From NCBI GenBank assembly GCA_964496245.1, contig CAZBZG010000016.1:1-29311 (forward strand): a stretch of DNA of 29,311 nucleotides. Direction: 5' to 3'. Numbering within the stretch: position 1 is the first letter of the stretch; each line of letters begins with the position of its first letter. The translations under genes were made by a program, and so were the position numbers. This DNA is from CAZBZG01 sp964496245 (GTDB lineage: Bacteria > Planctomycetota > SZUA-567). The notes below the pieces were generated by a model. The model was not told where the DNA came from. It saw nothing but the letters and a program-made list of their open reading frames with translations, and searched no databases. Positions 1-9,400 of the stretch are shown piece after piece.

Positions 1-1
1 C

Positions 2-2044
2 TTCCTGCGCTACCTCGAGGACCGCGGCCTCAAGGAGCCGCGCGGGCAGCGGGTGTGGTGCCTGATCGGCGACGGCGAGACCGACGAGCCCGAGACCCTG
101 GGCGCCATCACCCTGGGTGCGCGCGAGAAGCTGGACAACCTCATCCTGATCGTGAACTGCAACCTCCAGCGCCTCGACGGGCCCGTGCGCGGCAACGGCA
201 AGATCATCCAGGAGCTCGAAGGCACCTTCCGCGGGNNNNNNNNNNTCAAGGCGATCTGGGGAAGCGACTGGGATCCGATCTTCGCCCGCGACAAGGCCGA
301 CCGCATCATCCGCCGCGCGGGCGAGATTCCCGACGGCGAATTTCAGAAGTACACGGTCGAGCCCGGCTGGTACATGCGCGATCACTTCTTCGGCAAGGAC
401 GAACGCCTCCAGAAGCTGGTCGAAGACATCCCGGACGACAAGCTCAAGCACCTCTCGCGCGGCGGGCACGACCCCAAGAAGGTCTACGCCGCGTTCCAGG
501 CGGCCACCGAGTCGGACGGACGGCCCACCGTGATCCTGGCCAAGACCATCAAGGGCTTCGGCATGGGCGCGGCAGGCGAAGGGCTCAACATCGCGCACAA
601 CGCCAAGAAGATGCCCATGGAAGCGCTCAAGACCTTCCGCGACCAGTTCCATTTGGGCGTTTCGGACGAAGAACTCGAAGATCCCCCCTTCATCCGACCG
701 CACGAGAAGAGCGCGGAGATCCGGTACCTGCTCGACCGGCGCAAGGCGCTGGGTGGCTTCCTGCCCGCGCGGCGCGTGCAGGTGGCGGGCGCGGACCTGC
801 CGGAGGACAAGATCTTCGCCGAGTTCCGGGACGGGTCAAAGGGCCGCGACCTTTCGACCACCATGGCCTTCGTGCGCATGCTGGGCAAACTCCTCAAGGA
901 TGAAAACTTCGGGCGGTTTCTCGTGCCCATCGTGCCGGACGAAAGCCGGACGCTGGGGCTGGACGCGCTCTTCCGCCAGTGCGGGATCTACTCGCACGCG
1001 GGGCAGCTGTACGAGCCGGTGGACAAGGAGAACCTCCTCTACTACAAGGAGGCCAAGGACGGACAGATCCTGGAGGAAGGCATCACCGAAGCCGGCTCGG
1101 TCGCGAGCTTCGTGGCCGCGGGCACGGCCTACGCCAACCACGGCGTGCCCCTGGTGCCGGTCTACCTCTTCTACAGCATGTTCGGGTTCCAGCGTACGGG
1201 CGACCAACTGTGGCTGGCGGGCGACAACCGCGCGCGCGGCTTCCTGATCGGCGGCACGTCCGGACGCACCACCCTGAACGGCGAGGGCCTGCAGCACCAG
1301 GACGGGCACAGCCACATCCTGGCGAGCACCGTGCCCAACGTCAAGGCGTACGATCCGGCCTACGGGTACGAACTCGCCGTCATCGTGCAGGACGGGCTTC
1401 GGCGGTTGGTGGAGGCGGGCGAGGACTGGATCTACTACCTCACCGTGCAGAACGAGAACTACGCCCAGCCGCCCTTGCCGGACGGCGCGGAGGAGGGGAT
1501 CTTGCGGGGCATCTACCGCCTGCGCACGTGCGACAAACCGGATGCCAAGCGCCGCGTCCAGCTCTTCGGGAGCGGCAGCATCCTCGAGCAGGTCAGGGCC
1601 GCGCGGGAGCTTCTGGCCGAACGATTCGACGTGGAAGCCGACGTCTGGTCGGTCACGAGCTATAAGGAGCTGCGCACCGACGGCCTCGCGTGTGACCACT
1701 GGAACCGCCTCCATCCTGAGGAGGACGCGCGCGAGCCCTACATCCGCCAGGCGCTCGGGAATGCCCCCGGTCCCGTGGTGGCGGCGAGCGACTACATGAA
1801 GCTCCTGCCTGACGGCATCGCCCCGTGGCTCGACCGCACCTTTGTGACGCTCGGCACCGACGGCTTCGGGCGCAGCGACACGCGTAAGGCCCTGCGCCAC
1901 CACTTCGAGGTGGATCCGCCCTGCATCGCGCTCGCCGCTCTCGACGCGCTCCGCCGCGACGGCGCGGTCCAGGCGCCCACCGTCCAGAAAGCGCGCGACG
2001 AACTCGAGATCGACCCCGACAAGGCGGATCCGTTGCTGGCTTGA
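2..2044 (+). CDS. aceE: Pyruvate dehydrogenase E1 component, homodimeric type (5' partial)
   Basis: This is the thiamine-diphosphate E1 of the pyruvate dehydrogenase complex, which decarboxylates pyruvate and acetylates the lipoyl group of E2 in the cytoplasm. The reading frame is open from base 2 to the TGA at 2042-2044; the start lies upstream of the window. The ThDP motif is visible as GDG (68-76) followed by NCN (155-163). Further family blocks are GGHDPKK, YYSMFGFQR, GGTSGRTTLNGEGLQH, GTDGFGRSD and RHHFEVD, ending at the usual place (DPLLA). By comparison with the ~890-residue E. coli protein about the first quarter is missing. A 10-N gap (236-245) interrupts the frame but leaves it in phase. 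It is the first gene of an aceE-aceF-lpd operon, with 265 bp before aceF. Identification is secure. Confidence 0.97.
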   Translation, partial: FLRYLEDRGLKEPRGQRVWCLIGDGETDEPETLGAITLGAREKLDNLILIVNCNLQRLDGPVRGNGKIIQELEGTFRGXXXXKAIWGSDWDPIFARDKADRIIRRAGEIPDGEFQKYTVEPGWYMRDHFFGKDERLQKLVEDIPDDKLKHLSRGGHDPKKVYAAFQAATESDGRPTVILAKTIKGFGMGAAGEGLNIAHNAKKMPMEALKTFRDQFHLGVSDEELEDPPFIRPHEKSAEIRYLLDRRKALGGFLPARRVQVAGADLPEDKIFAEFRDGSKGRDLSTTMAFVRMLGKLLKDENFGRFLVPIVPDESRTLGLDALFRQCGIYSHAGQLYEPVDKENLLYYKEAKDGQILEEGITEAGSVASFVAAGTAYANHGVPLVPVYLFYSMFGFQRTGDQLWLAGDNRARGFLIGGTSGRTTLNGEGLQHQDGHSHILASTVPNVKAYDPAYGYELAVIVQDGLRRLVEAGEDWIYYLTVQNENYAQPPLPDGAEEGILRGIYRLRTCDKPDAKRRVQLFGSGSILEQVRAARELLAERFDVEADVWSVTSYKELRTDGLACDHWNRLHPEEDAREPYIRQALGNAPGPVVAASDYMKLLPDGIAPWLDRTFVTLGTDGFGRSDTRKALRHHFEVDPPCIALAALDALRRDGAVQAPTVQKARDELEIDPDKADPLLA
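236..245. other. Assembly gap (10 N) inside aceE
   Basis: Ten N bases replace unknown sequence. Flanking codons read EGTFRG before the gap and KAIWGSDWD after it. In the E. coli enzyme the equivalent stretch has five residues plus an Ile before the Lys, which would need about 16 bases. The 10 N are therefore probably a placeholder; 10 and 16 have the same phase, so the frame stays open. Confidence 0.95.
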
Positions 2045-2166
2045 GGGTGCGGACATGAGGGAGTCGGACGATGCGGCGGATGACGATAGACGCACGCGCG
2101 GAAGGGCGTTCCTCCGCAGGCATCTCGGCGGACGGCTTCGCGCCATCCGATCATTCGCCTGCGATT

Positions 2167-2246
2167 CGGTCTGTAGCCCAGGCACCCTTGCCTGGGGCGG
2201 ATGACCGGAGGCGCCGCACAGGCAGCTGTGCCTGGGCTACAGACCG
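2167..2246. repeat. 19-bp perfect inverted repeat with nested hairpins
   Basis: The arms 2167-2185 and 2228-2246 are exact reverse complements over 19 bp, separated by 42 bp. Each side also folds by itself: CCAGGCA/TGCCTGG with a 4-nt loop on the left, and CAGGCA/TGCCTG with a 4-nt loop on the right. It lies in the 265-bp aceE-aceF spacer, where no gene is visible. The layout resembles REP/BIME-type palindromic elements. It could also act as an RNA stem that changes the aceE to aceF ratio. Confidence 0.75.
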
Positions 2247-2309
2247 CATGCCCCGCGTGTTGCGCGAGACCGAACCCTGTCACCATCCGCTATGCGAGAG
2301 GGACCGCTC

Positions 2310-3659
2310 ATGACCCAGGCATTCAAACTCCCCGAACTCGGCGAAGGCGTAGAGAGCGGCGAGGTGATCAGCGTGCTCGTCAAACAGGGCGACGCGATCT
2401 CGGACGGCGACAGCGTACTCGAACTCGAGTCCGAGAAGGCCACGGCCGAGGTGCCGTTCGACGCTGAGGGCACGGTCACCGAGGTCCACGTCTCCGAGGG
2501 CGATACGGTCAAGCCCGGCGACACTCTCCTCACCTACGAGCCTGCGGGCGGCAAGGAGAAGAGCGAGGCGGCTGAGGAAAGCGAGGACGAGGCCGCGGAG
2601 AAGGTGCCGCAAGAGAAGCCCGAAGGCAAGGACAAGACTGAAGCCGAGGAAGAATCGGCCGAAGAGGAGGAGCAGGCGCGCGAAGCACCGGAAGAAGCTG
2701 AAGAGGAAGAAGCCGAGCCCGAGGAGCCGCAACCCGATGCCGCCCGCGCCGTGGGCGCGGTCATGGCCACGCCCTCGGTCCGCCGCCTGGCGCGCGCACT
2801 CGGGGTCAACATCCACGCGGTCGAGGGCACCGGTCCGCACGGCCGGATCCTCGAGGCTGACGTCAAGGCGTTCGTGCGGGAGCTCCTGCAGACGGGAGCG
2901 GACGGTGCACGTCAGGGCGTCTCGCCCGTGCGCGGAGACGCGCCCGACTACGACGACTTCGGGCCGGTGCGCCGGAAGCGCATGAACGCGGTGCGCCGGA
3001 CCACGGCCAAACACATGGCCGAGATCTGGACCGCTTCGCCGCGGGTCACGAACTTCGACCAGGCCGACTTCACGGCCATCCAGGACGCGCGCGAGCGGCT
3101 GGCTGCGCGCGCCGACAAGGTGAGCCTGAGCGCGATCCTGGTCAAGCTGGTCGCGCGCGCCCTCCGCGCGCACCCCAAGCTCAACGCCACCGTGGACATG
3201 GGACGGGAGCAGGTCGTGGTCCACGAGTACGTACACGTGGGCGTGGCCGTGGACACGCCCCGCGGGCTGCTCGTGCCTGTGGTACGCGACGCCGACCGCA
3301 AGGATGTCCACCAGGTCCACGAGGAGCTTGCCGCGCTTGCGGACAAGGCGCGGGATAGCAAACTCGGTGCCCATGCCATGCGCGGGGGCACGTTCACGCT
3401 CTCGAATCTTGGCGGTCTCGGCGGGGGCTGGTTCACGCCCATCGTCAACGTCCCGGAGGTCGCCATCCTCGGCGTGGGGCGCGCGCGCCTGCAGCCGGTG
3501 TATGCGGACGGGGCGTTTGCGCCGCGACCGCTTTGCCCGCTCTCGCTCTCCTACGATCACCGGCTGGTGGACGGTGCGGATGCGGCCCGTTTCCTGGGCG
3601 CCTTGCGCGACGCCATGGAGAACCCGCTCGTCTCGCTTCTCGAGGGAGATTCGACGTGA
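2310..3659 (+). CDS. aceF: Dihydrolipoamide acetyltransferase, pyruvate dehydrogenase E2
   Basis: This is the core E2 of the pyruvate dehydrogenase complex; it transfers the acetyl group from lipoyl-lysine to CoA. The 449-residue protein has one lipoyl domain (about 1-78, lipoyl Lys43 in ESEKATAEV), a very Glu-rich linker (about 82-143), a peripheral-subunit binding domain (about 152-189) and the catalytic domain (about 220-449) with the HRLVDG signature (His417, Asp421). E. coli AceF has three lipoyl domains, so this is the short form. ATG 2310 is chosen over the in-frame ATG 2292 because GAGAGGG sits just upstream of 2310 and homology begins there. The stop overlaps the lpd start (GTGA). 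The order after aceE and before lpd supports pyruvate rather than 2-oxoglutarate as substrate. Confidence 0.96.
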   Translation: MTQAFKLPELGEGVESGEVISVLVKQGDAISDGDSVLELESEKATAEVPFDAEGTVTEVHVSEGDTVKPGDTLLTYEPAGGKEKSEAAEESEDEAAEKVPQEKPEGKDKTEAEEESAEEEEQAREAPEEAEEEEAEPEEPQPDAARAVGAVMATPSVRRLARALGVNIHAVEGTGPHGRILEADVKAFVRELLQTGADGARQGVSPVRGDAPDYDDFGPVRRKRMNAVRRTTAKHMAEIWTASPRVTNFDQADFTAIQDARERLAARADKVSLSAILVKLVARALRAHPKLNATVDMGREQVVVHEYVHVGVAVDTPRGLLVPVVRDADRKDVHQVHEELAALADKARDSKLGAHAMRGGTFTLSNLGGLGGGWFTPIVNVPEVAILGVGRARLQPVYADGAFAPRPLCPLSLSYDHRLVDGADAARFLGALRDAMENPLVSLLEGDST

Positions 3660-5077
3660 CCGACAAGAAGACCACACCGCGCGTGCTGGTATTGGGCGGA
3701 GGTCCAGGCGGATACGCCGGCGCCTTTCATGCTGCCGACCTCGGCCTGGACGTCACGCTCGTGGACCGCGAACCCAATCCCGGCGGCGTCTGCCTCTACC
3801 GGGGCTGCATTCCGAGCAAGGCGCTGTTGCACGCGGCCAACGTGCTGCGCGAAGCCAAGGACGCCAAGGATTTCGGGATCGATTTCGGCGAGCCCGAGGT
3901 AGATCTGAAGAAGCTGCGCAAATGGAAGGACAAGGTGGTGAAGAAGCTGACCCGTGGGCTCGGGTCGCTGCGGGACGCGCGCAAGATCCGCTTCCTCCAG
4001 GGCTGGGGCACATTTCAGGACAGCCACACGGTGCGCGTGGACCTGGACGACGGCGGCAGCGAGACCGTGCGCTTCGACGCGTGCCTGCTCGCAACGGGTG
4101 GCCGGCCGACCCTTCCGCGCGTCTTCGACATCGGCAGCGACCGCGTGATCGATTCGGAAGCGGCGCTGCGCGTGGACGACGTGCCCGAGACCATGCTCCA
4201 GATCGGCGGGGGCTTCATCGGCCTGGAGATGGGCATGGTCTACGCTGCGCTCGGCACCGAGGTGCACGTGGTGGAGATGACGAGCGGGCTGCTCCCCGGC
4301 ACGGACAGGGACTTGGTCGAGCCGCTCCACCGCGAACTCAAGAAGCACATGGCGAGCATCCGGCTCAACACCAAGGTCATCGGGCTTGAGGAGACCGACG
4401 GTGGCGTGCGCGTGGAGCTCTCCGGGCTGCACGTGGAGGAGCCCGTCCTCACGGTGGACAAGGTGCTCGTCTGCGTGGGCAGGAGTCCCGGGACCGAGGG
4501 CTTCGGCCTGGAACGGACCGAGGTCGCGCTGGACGCGAAAGGCTTCGCCAAGGTGGACGAGCAGCGGCGGACCACGGACCCGGCCATCTTTGCGGTGGGC
4601 GACGTGGCCGGCCCGCCCATGCTCGCGCACAAGGCGAGCTACGAGGCCCGCATGGCGGCCGAGGTGATCGCGGGACAGCCCTCCACCTTCGACGCCAGGG
4701 CCATTCCGGCGGTCATGTACACCGACCCCGAGGTGGCGTGGGCGGGGCTCACGGAGAACGCGGCCAAGGAGCGGGACCTGCCGGTCAAGATCGTACGTTT
4801 TCCGTGGAACGCCTCGGGCCGCGCGCTCACCATGAACCGCCGCGAAGGCCTGACCAAACTCATCGCGCATCCGCAAACGCATCAGGTGCTGGGCGTGGGC
4901 GTGGTCGGTCCGAACGCGGGCGAGTTGTTGGCCGAAGGCGCGCTCGCCGTGGAACTCGGCGCGCGCATCGAGGACCTCGGCATGACCGTGCACGCGCATC
5001 CCACGCTGTCGGAAACCGTCATGGAGGCCGCCGAACTCTTCTTCGGCGCGAGCACGCATTTCTATGGGAAGCTGTAG
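3656..5077 (+). CDS. lpd: Dihydrolipoyl dehydrogenase (E3)
   Basis: This FAD flavoenzyme reoxidises dihydrolipoamide with NAD+ for the pyruvate dehydrogenase complex. It has 473 residues. Visible are the N-terminal FAD motif (GGGPGGYAG, about 14-22), the redox disulfide in GGVCLYRGCIPSKALLH (Cys46 and Cys51), the NAD-binding GGGFIGLEMG, the second FAD motif (FAVGDVAG) and the C-terminal HAHPTLSE with the catalytic His-Glu region. The GTG start at 3656 overlaps the aceF stop by 4 bp and is preceded by GAGGGAG. The frame stays open upstream to 3533, but that extension only overlaps aceF and has no homology. The C-terminus (STHFYGKL) is complete. Immediately after the stop comes an encapsulin-like remnant in a different frame. 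Confidence 0.96.
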   Translation: MTDKKTTPRVLVLGGGPGGYAGAFHAADLGLDVTLVDREPNPGGVCLYRGCIPSKALLHAANVLREAKDAKDFGIDFGEPEVDLKKLRKWKDKVVKKLTRGLGSLRDARKIRFLQGWGTFQDSHTVRVDLDDGGSETVRFDACLLATGGRPTLPRVFDIGSDRVIDSEAALRVDDVPETMLQIGGGFIGLEMGMVYAALGTEVHVVEMTSGLLPGTDRDLVEPLHRELKKHMASIRLNTKVIGLEETDGGVRVELSGLHVEEPVLTVDKVLVCVGRSPGTEGFGLERTEVALDAKGFAKVDEQRRTTDPAIFAVGDVAGPPMLAHKASYEARMAAEVIAGQPSTFDARAIPAVMYTDPEVAWAGLTENAAKERDLPVKIVRFPWNASGRALTMNRREGLTKLIAHPQTHQVLGVGVVGPNAGELLAEGALAVELGARIEDLGMTVHAHPTLSETVMEAAELFFGASTHFYGKL

Positions 5078-5307
5078 GCGCGTGGCCGGAGCGGACCGGC
5101 CGCAACGCGTTCTGGAGCCCGGCCCTCGCGGGCGGCGTGTTCTTCTCGGCGCAGCCGGAGAGTTTCGAGTTGACCGTGGGGCAGGACCTGGCCATCGGCT
5201 TCGACAGCGTCCGGAACGGGACGCTCAACCTGTTCCTCATGGAGACCTTCGTGTTCCGCGTGCTCGAGCCCCGCGCGGCTGCTGCCCTGAAGATCAAGGA
5301 CAAGTAG
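5077..5307 (+). pseudogene. Encapsulin (family 1 shell protein) C-terminal remnant
   Basis: Read in the frame of codon 5077-5079, this stretch encodes a C-terminal tail that aligns without gaps with the end of family 1 encapsulins such as the Thermotoga maritima shell protein. Shared points include a Pro at the start of the block, F.L..GQDL.IG, LF..ETF.F.V and a final ALK before the TAG at 5305-5307. About 60-70 of the roughly 265 residues remain. There is no start codon or ribosome site, and all space upstream is the complete lpd gene in another frame. It therefore looks like the relic of a deleted gene, or an assembly junction. Encapsulins form protein nanocompartments that load enzymes; none of the intact neighbours shows an obvious cargo-loading peptide. 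Homology was judged by eye. Confidence 0.75.
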
Positions 5308-5309
5308 AC

Positions 5310-5340
5310 GCCCGGCAGCGCCCGCGCTGCCGGGCATTCT
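5310..5340 (+). terminator. Hairpin terminator after the PDH operon
   Basis: An 11-bp perfect stem (5310-5320 with 5325-5335, loop CCCG) begins two bases after the encapsulin remnant's stop. It is followed by ATTCT, a weak T-tract. It lies between convergent transcription units, ending the + strand PDH operon, and may also serve the - strand gene that ends at 5438. Bases 5341-5437 hold nothing else recognisable. Confidence 0.75.
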
Positions 5341-5437
5341 GCATGCGGGAGTAGATGTAGATGCGTTGTTTGGGGTCCAGGGCGTCTCCACTGTGAGCCC
5401 CGCGTGCCAACGACACGCCGCATCCGCGACCGGGCGG

Positions 5438-6466
5438 TCAACCCTCCCCCGGCAGCTCCAGCTCGTACTCCGCGATCTTGCGGTCCAAGGTGTTGCGGCT
5501 GATGGCGAGCAGGCGGCTGGCCTGGCGCTTGTTCCCCTGGGTCAGTTGGAGCACCCAGGCCACGTGCCGGGCCTCGGCCGCGCGCAGGGAGAGCTCGTCC
5601 TCCATGGGGCCCGGGCCGGACGCGTATGTGGGCGGGTGCGCCTGCGGACGCAGGCCCAGATGCTGGGGCTCGATGATCCCGCTTTCGGCGAGCATGCTCG
5701 CCCGGCGGATCGCGGCCTTGAGCTCCCGCAGGTTGCCCGGCCAAGGCTGTGTCTTGAAGAGTTCCACCGCTGGCGCGGCAATGCCTTTGATCTTGGGATT
5801 CACCTTGCGAGTGCACTCGTAGGTGAAGAGCTCGGCCAGCGCGGGCAGATCCTCCAGCCGCTGGCGTAGCGGCGGCACGTGGATGTGCACCTCCCGCAGC
5901 CGGTAGAGCAGATCTTCCCGGAAGCGTTTCTCGGCCACGCGCTCGTCCAGGTCGCAGTTGGTGATGGCGATCACGCGCACATCCACCTGGAGGGTCTCGT
6001 GCCCTCCGAGGCGTTCGAACTGCCGGTATTCCACGGCCCGCAGCATCTTGGCCTGGGCAGCCGGGCTCATGTCGCCGATTTCGTCCAGCACGAGCGTGCC
6101 CTTGTTCGCGCGCTCGAACCGACCCTCGCGCGTGCGGTCGGCTCCGGTGAACGCGCCCTTCTCATGGCCGAAGATCTCGGACTCGATCAGGGTCTCGCTC
6201 AGCGCGGTGGTGTTCACCAGTACGCACGGCTGCTCTTTGCGCGGGCTGTGGTTGTGGATGGCCTGGGCGAGCAGATTCTTGCCCGTGCCGCTCTCGCCGG
6301 TAATCAGCACGGTCAGGTCCGTGCCCGCAGCCGCGCGCGCCAGGCGCAGGCACTCGGTCATGGCCGGGCTCTGGGTGGAAAACCGGTCGAATGCGTACTG
6401 CCCGGCCCGAAAGGCCGAGCTCACCGACCGCGGGGCGGATCCGTCGCGCCTCGGGTCCTCTGGCAT
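5438..6466 (-). CDS. Sigma-54 activator (AAA+ plus Fis-type HTH) without sensor domain
   Basis: This is a bacterial enhancer-binding protein that would remodel sigma-54 RNA polymerase by ATP hydrolysis. It has 342 residues. The N-terminus is only ~33 residues with no receiver, PAS, GAF or FHA domain. The AAA+ domain follows with Walker A GESGTGKN (57-64; family members usually have E rather than N at the end), the sigma-54 contact loop GAFTGA (104-109), Walker B LVLDEI (125-130) and FREDLLYRL (about 182-190). The C-terminal Fis-type helix-turn-helix is at about 311-332 (NKRQASRLLAISRNTLDRK). The ATG shares its A with the stop of the upstream kinase gene (TGATG), with GAGGAG 8 nt upstream, so translation is coupled. 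The lack of a sensor suggests control through the kinase; that link is inference. Its targets are unknown. Confidence 0.93.
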   Translation of the reverse strand: MPEDPRRDGSAPRSVSSAFRAGQYAFDRFSTQSPAMTECLRLARAAAGTDLTVLITGESGTGKNLLAQAIHNHSPRKEQPCVLVNTTALSETLIESEIFGHEKGAFTGADRTREGRFERANKGTLVLDEIGDMSPAAQAKMLRAVEYRQFERLGGHETLQVDVRVIAITNCDLDERVAEKRFREDLLYRLREVHIHVPPLRQRLEDLPALAELFTYECTRKVNPKIKGIAAPAVELFKTQPWPGNLRELKAAIRRASMLAESGIIEPQHLGLRPQAHPPTYASGPGPMEDELSLRAAEARHVAWVLQLTQGNKRQASRLLAISRNTLDRKIAEYELELPGEG

Positions 6467-9400
6467 CAGCGTTGCTCCTCGATTTCGGCGTCCGGGAAGG
6501 CGGCATCGTCTCTGGGCGCCGGCTCCCACGGCGCAGCATGAAACACGCGCACGCGCCCGTCTGCAAACGCCACAGCCACGGATGCGCCGTCGGGCGAAAC
6601 GGCGACGTCGTTCGCCGGCTGGGAGACGTGGCGGAGCCGCAGGAGCTCTCGACCGTGGTGCGCGTCCCACACGATCACGGCCCGGTCGATCCCGGCCGAG
6701 ACCACGCGCCGCCCGTCCGGAAAGAAGGCCGCGCCCCGCGGGGCCAGGAGGTGGCCAGCGAGGCGGTGCGCCAGCTGCCCCGTCATCGCGTCCCAGAGCT
6801 TGACGAAAAAGTCGTTGTGCCGGCCGGGTACGTCCCAGTCGATGCTTGCAGTGGCCACCTGCGTGCCGTCGGCTGACACGGCTGCGTCGAGCATATGCTC
6901 GTCCGGGCCGGTCAGGCGCACGAGGCGCTCGCCCGTGTCCGCGTCCCAGATGTCTGCCCGGCCGCGGTTCTCGCCATTAGCGTTGTAGAGGACGCTCCCG
7001 GAAACCAGGCGCCGTCCGTCCGGGAAGAAGGCCAAGCTCTCCACGCCGTCGCCCGCGTTCCGAAGTGTGCGTTCGACGGCCGCGCCCTCGGCGCGTACGA
7101 GGGTGATGCTGCCCGCGCCCGCTGCCGTCCGCGGGTCGTGCGGGCTGGTGCCCCACGCGAAGCGCGCACCGTCCGGCGCATAGGCCAGGGCGGTGACTGC
7201 TTCCGTGCCGGCCTCCCCGCTCGGAGGAAGGGCGTCGAGGAGCTCCCCGCTCGCCGCATCCCAGACGCGCACGCAGCCGTCTTCGCCACCCGTGAGGAGC
7301 GTCGCGCCGTCGGGCGCGAGCGCGGCAGAGCGCGCGGGGTTCTTGCCCCCAAAGGTTCGCACGAGCGCACCCGTGCGCGCCTTGCGCAGGCTGGCTGTGC
7401 CGTTGCTGCTCACAAGCAGCACGCGCGTTCCGTCGGCCGAGAAGGCGAGGGACAGGGCTGGGCCGGCGTCCACGGGGAAGTCGGTCACCCCGCGGTCCTC
7501 GCCGACCTGCCACACGCGAAGCGTGAAATCCTCGCTCCCTGTGGCGATGCGCTCGCCCGAAGGGAAGAAACGGGCGGCAAAGACTTCGCGCTCGTGGCCG
7601 CGGAAGGCCCGCAGCACCGAGCCGTCTGCCAGAAGCCAGAGGCGCGCCACCCGGTCGGCCGACCCCGTCAGGGCCCGGGTGCCGTCGGCTGAGAACGCGA
7701 CCGAGAAGACCGGGCCCTTGTGCCCGCCCAGGGACTTGAGGCACGCGCCCTTGTCCACGTCCCACAGCCGCAGCCGCTTGTCGTAGCCGGCGGTGATGAG
7801 TTGCCGGCCGTCGGGGGAGACGTCGAGGGCGGTGAGCGGCCCCCTGTGCGCCTCGAAGATGCGCGCGCGTCTAAGCTCAGTGAGATCCCAGAGCACGGCC
7901 CGGCCGTTTGCGCACCCGGTCACCACTGCGTCCCGGCCGTGCACAAAGGCGGCATCTGACAGCCCAGCGGCGTGGGGCCCGAGGTGCGTCAGCGCTTTCC
8001 CTGTGGCCGCGTCCCACAGGATCGCGATTTTGTCCAGGCTCGCGGTCAGCACACGCGTGCTGTCGGGCGAGAACCGGATGCTCGTCACCCCCGCTTCATG
8101 GCCCTTGAGCACGGCGAGCAACCGGCCGGATTCGCTGCTGCAGAGGCGGGCCGTACCGTCGCGGCCGGCGGTCGCGAGCTTCGATCCGTCGGGCGACCAG
8201 GCCACCGCGGTCACCGTATCGGTGTGGCCGAAGAGCGCGAGGCGTTCCTCACCGGTACGCGGGTCCAGCACCTTGGCGGTCTTGCCCCAGCCCGTGGTGA
8301 GAAGGGCCGAGCCATCCGGCGCAACAGCGATCCCGTTCACGATGTCCGTGAACCCGGAGAGCGTACGCTCGTCAAGTTGCGCGCGCCGAACAAGCCGTCC
8401 CCATTCCCAATGGCGCAGGCCGGGCGGGCAGTCGGCCAAGAGCTGGTTGGCCTGGTCGAACGCGTCGTCGGCCATGCGGCTCTGAGCCAGCGCGATCTTG
8501 AGCGCATACCCTTCGTACTCGGCTCGATCCAGCGCGGCGCGCACACGGGCTTCAGCTCTTTCCGCGCGCTTGCGTGCAGCCGCGGCCCTGCTCCAGGCGG
8601 CGAGCGCGCCGAACAGGCCGATCAGGAGGGCCATGCCCACGGCGCCCACCGCCCCCGCGAGCACGCGGTGACGGCGGACGAACTTGCGCCCGCGGGTGAG
8701 CACCGAGATCGGCCGGGCGTGCACGGGCTCGTGGTTGAGATAGCGGCGAATGTCTGCGGCCAGCGCCCCCACGGACGCGTAACGCCGTTCGCGCGGCCTC
8801 TCCATGCACTTGAGGATGATGGCCTCCACCTCGCGCGGCAGCGCCGGCTGCACGGCCCGCGGAGGCACGGGGTCTTCGGTGAGGATGCGGTGGATGGTGA
8901 CGTGGAGGCTGCCAGCGAAGAACGGCCGCACGCCCGTGGTCATCTCGTAGAGAATCACGCCCAGGCTGAAGACGTCCGACCGCAGGTCCAATTCCTGGCT
9001 GCCCGCCTGTTCGGGGCTCATGTAGTCTGGCGTACCGAGCAGGGCGCCGGATACGGTCATGTCGTCGCCGGCATCGAGCTTCTTGGCCAGGCCGAAATCC
9101 ATGACCTTGGGCACGCCATCGTCCGTGACGAGGATATTCGCAGGCTTGAGGTCGCGGTGGAGAAGCTGGATCGCGTGCGCCGCCTCCACGCCGTCGGCTA
9201 CGCCCGCCACCACGGCGAGGAGGCTGGGCAGTTCGGGCTGCCGTGCCTGGACCCAGGCGCGCAGGTTTTGGCCCTGGATCAGTTCCATGGCGAAATAGTA
9301 GATGCCCTCGTGCCGACCCGCGTCCAAGACGCGCACCAGGTTGGGGTGGGAGAGGCCAGCAAGGCGCCGGGCTTCGTGCACAAAGCGCTGCACATCCTCC

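Noticed and set aside
3533..3655. Upstream extension of lpd
   Set aside because: The frame is open but overlaps the aceF catalytic domain, has no homology, and the GTG at 3656 has a ribosome site and the usual N-terminus.
4738..5307. Encapsulin fragment as part of a larger ORF or as an lpd-encapsulin fusion
   Set aside because: The upstream part of that frame only shadows lpd, and the encapsulin-like tail is in a different frame from lpd, so simple stop readthrough cannot join them.
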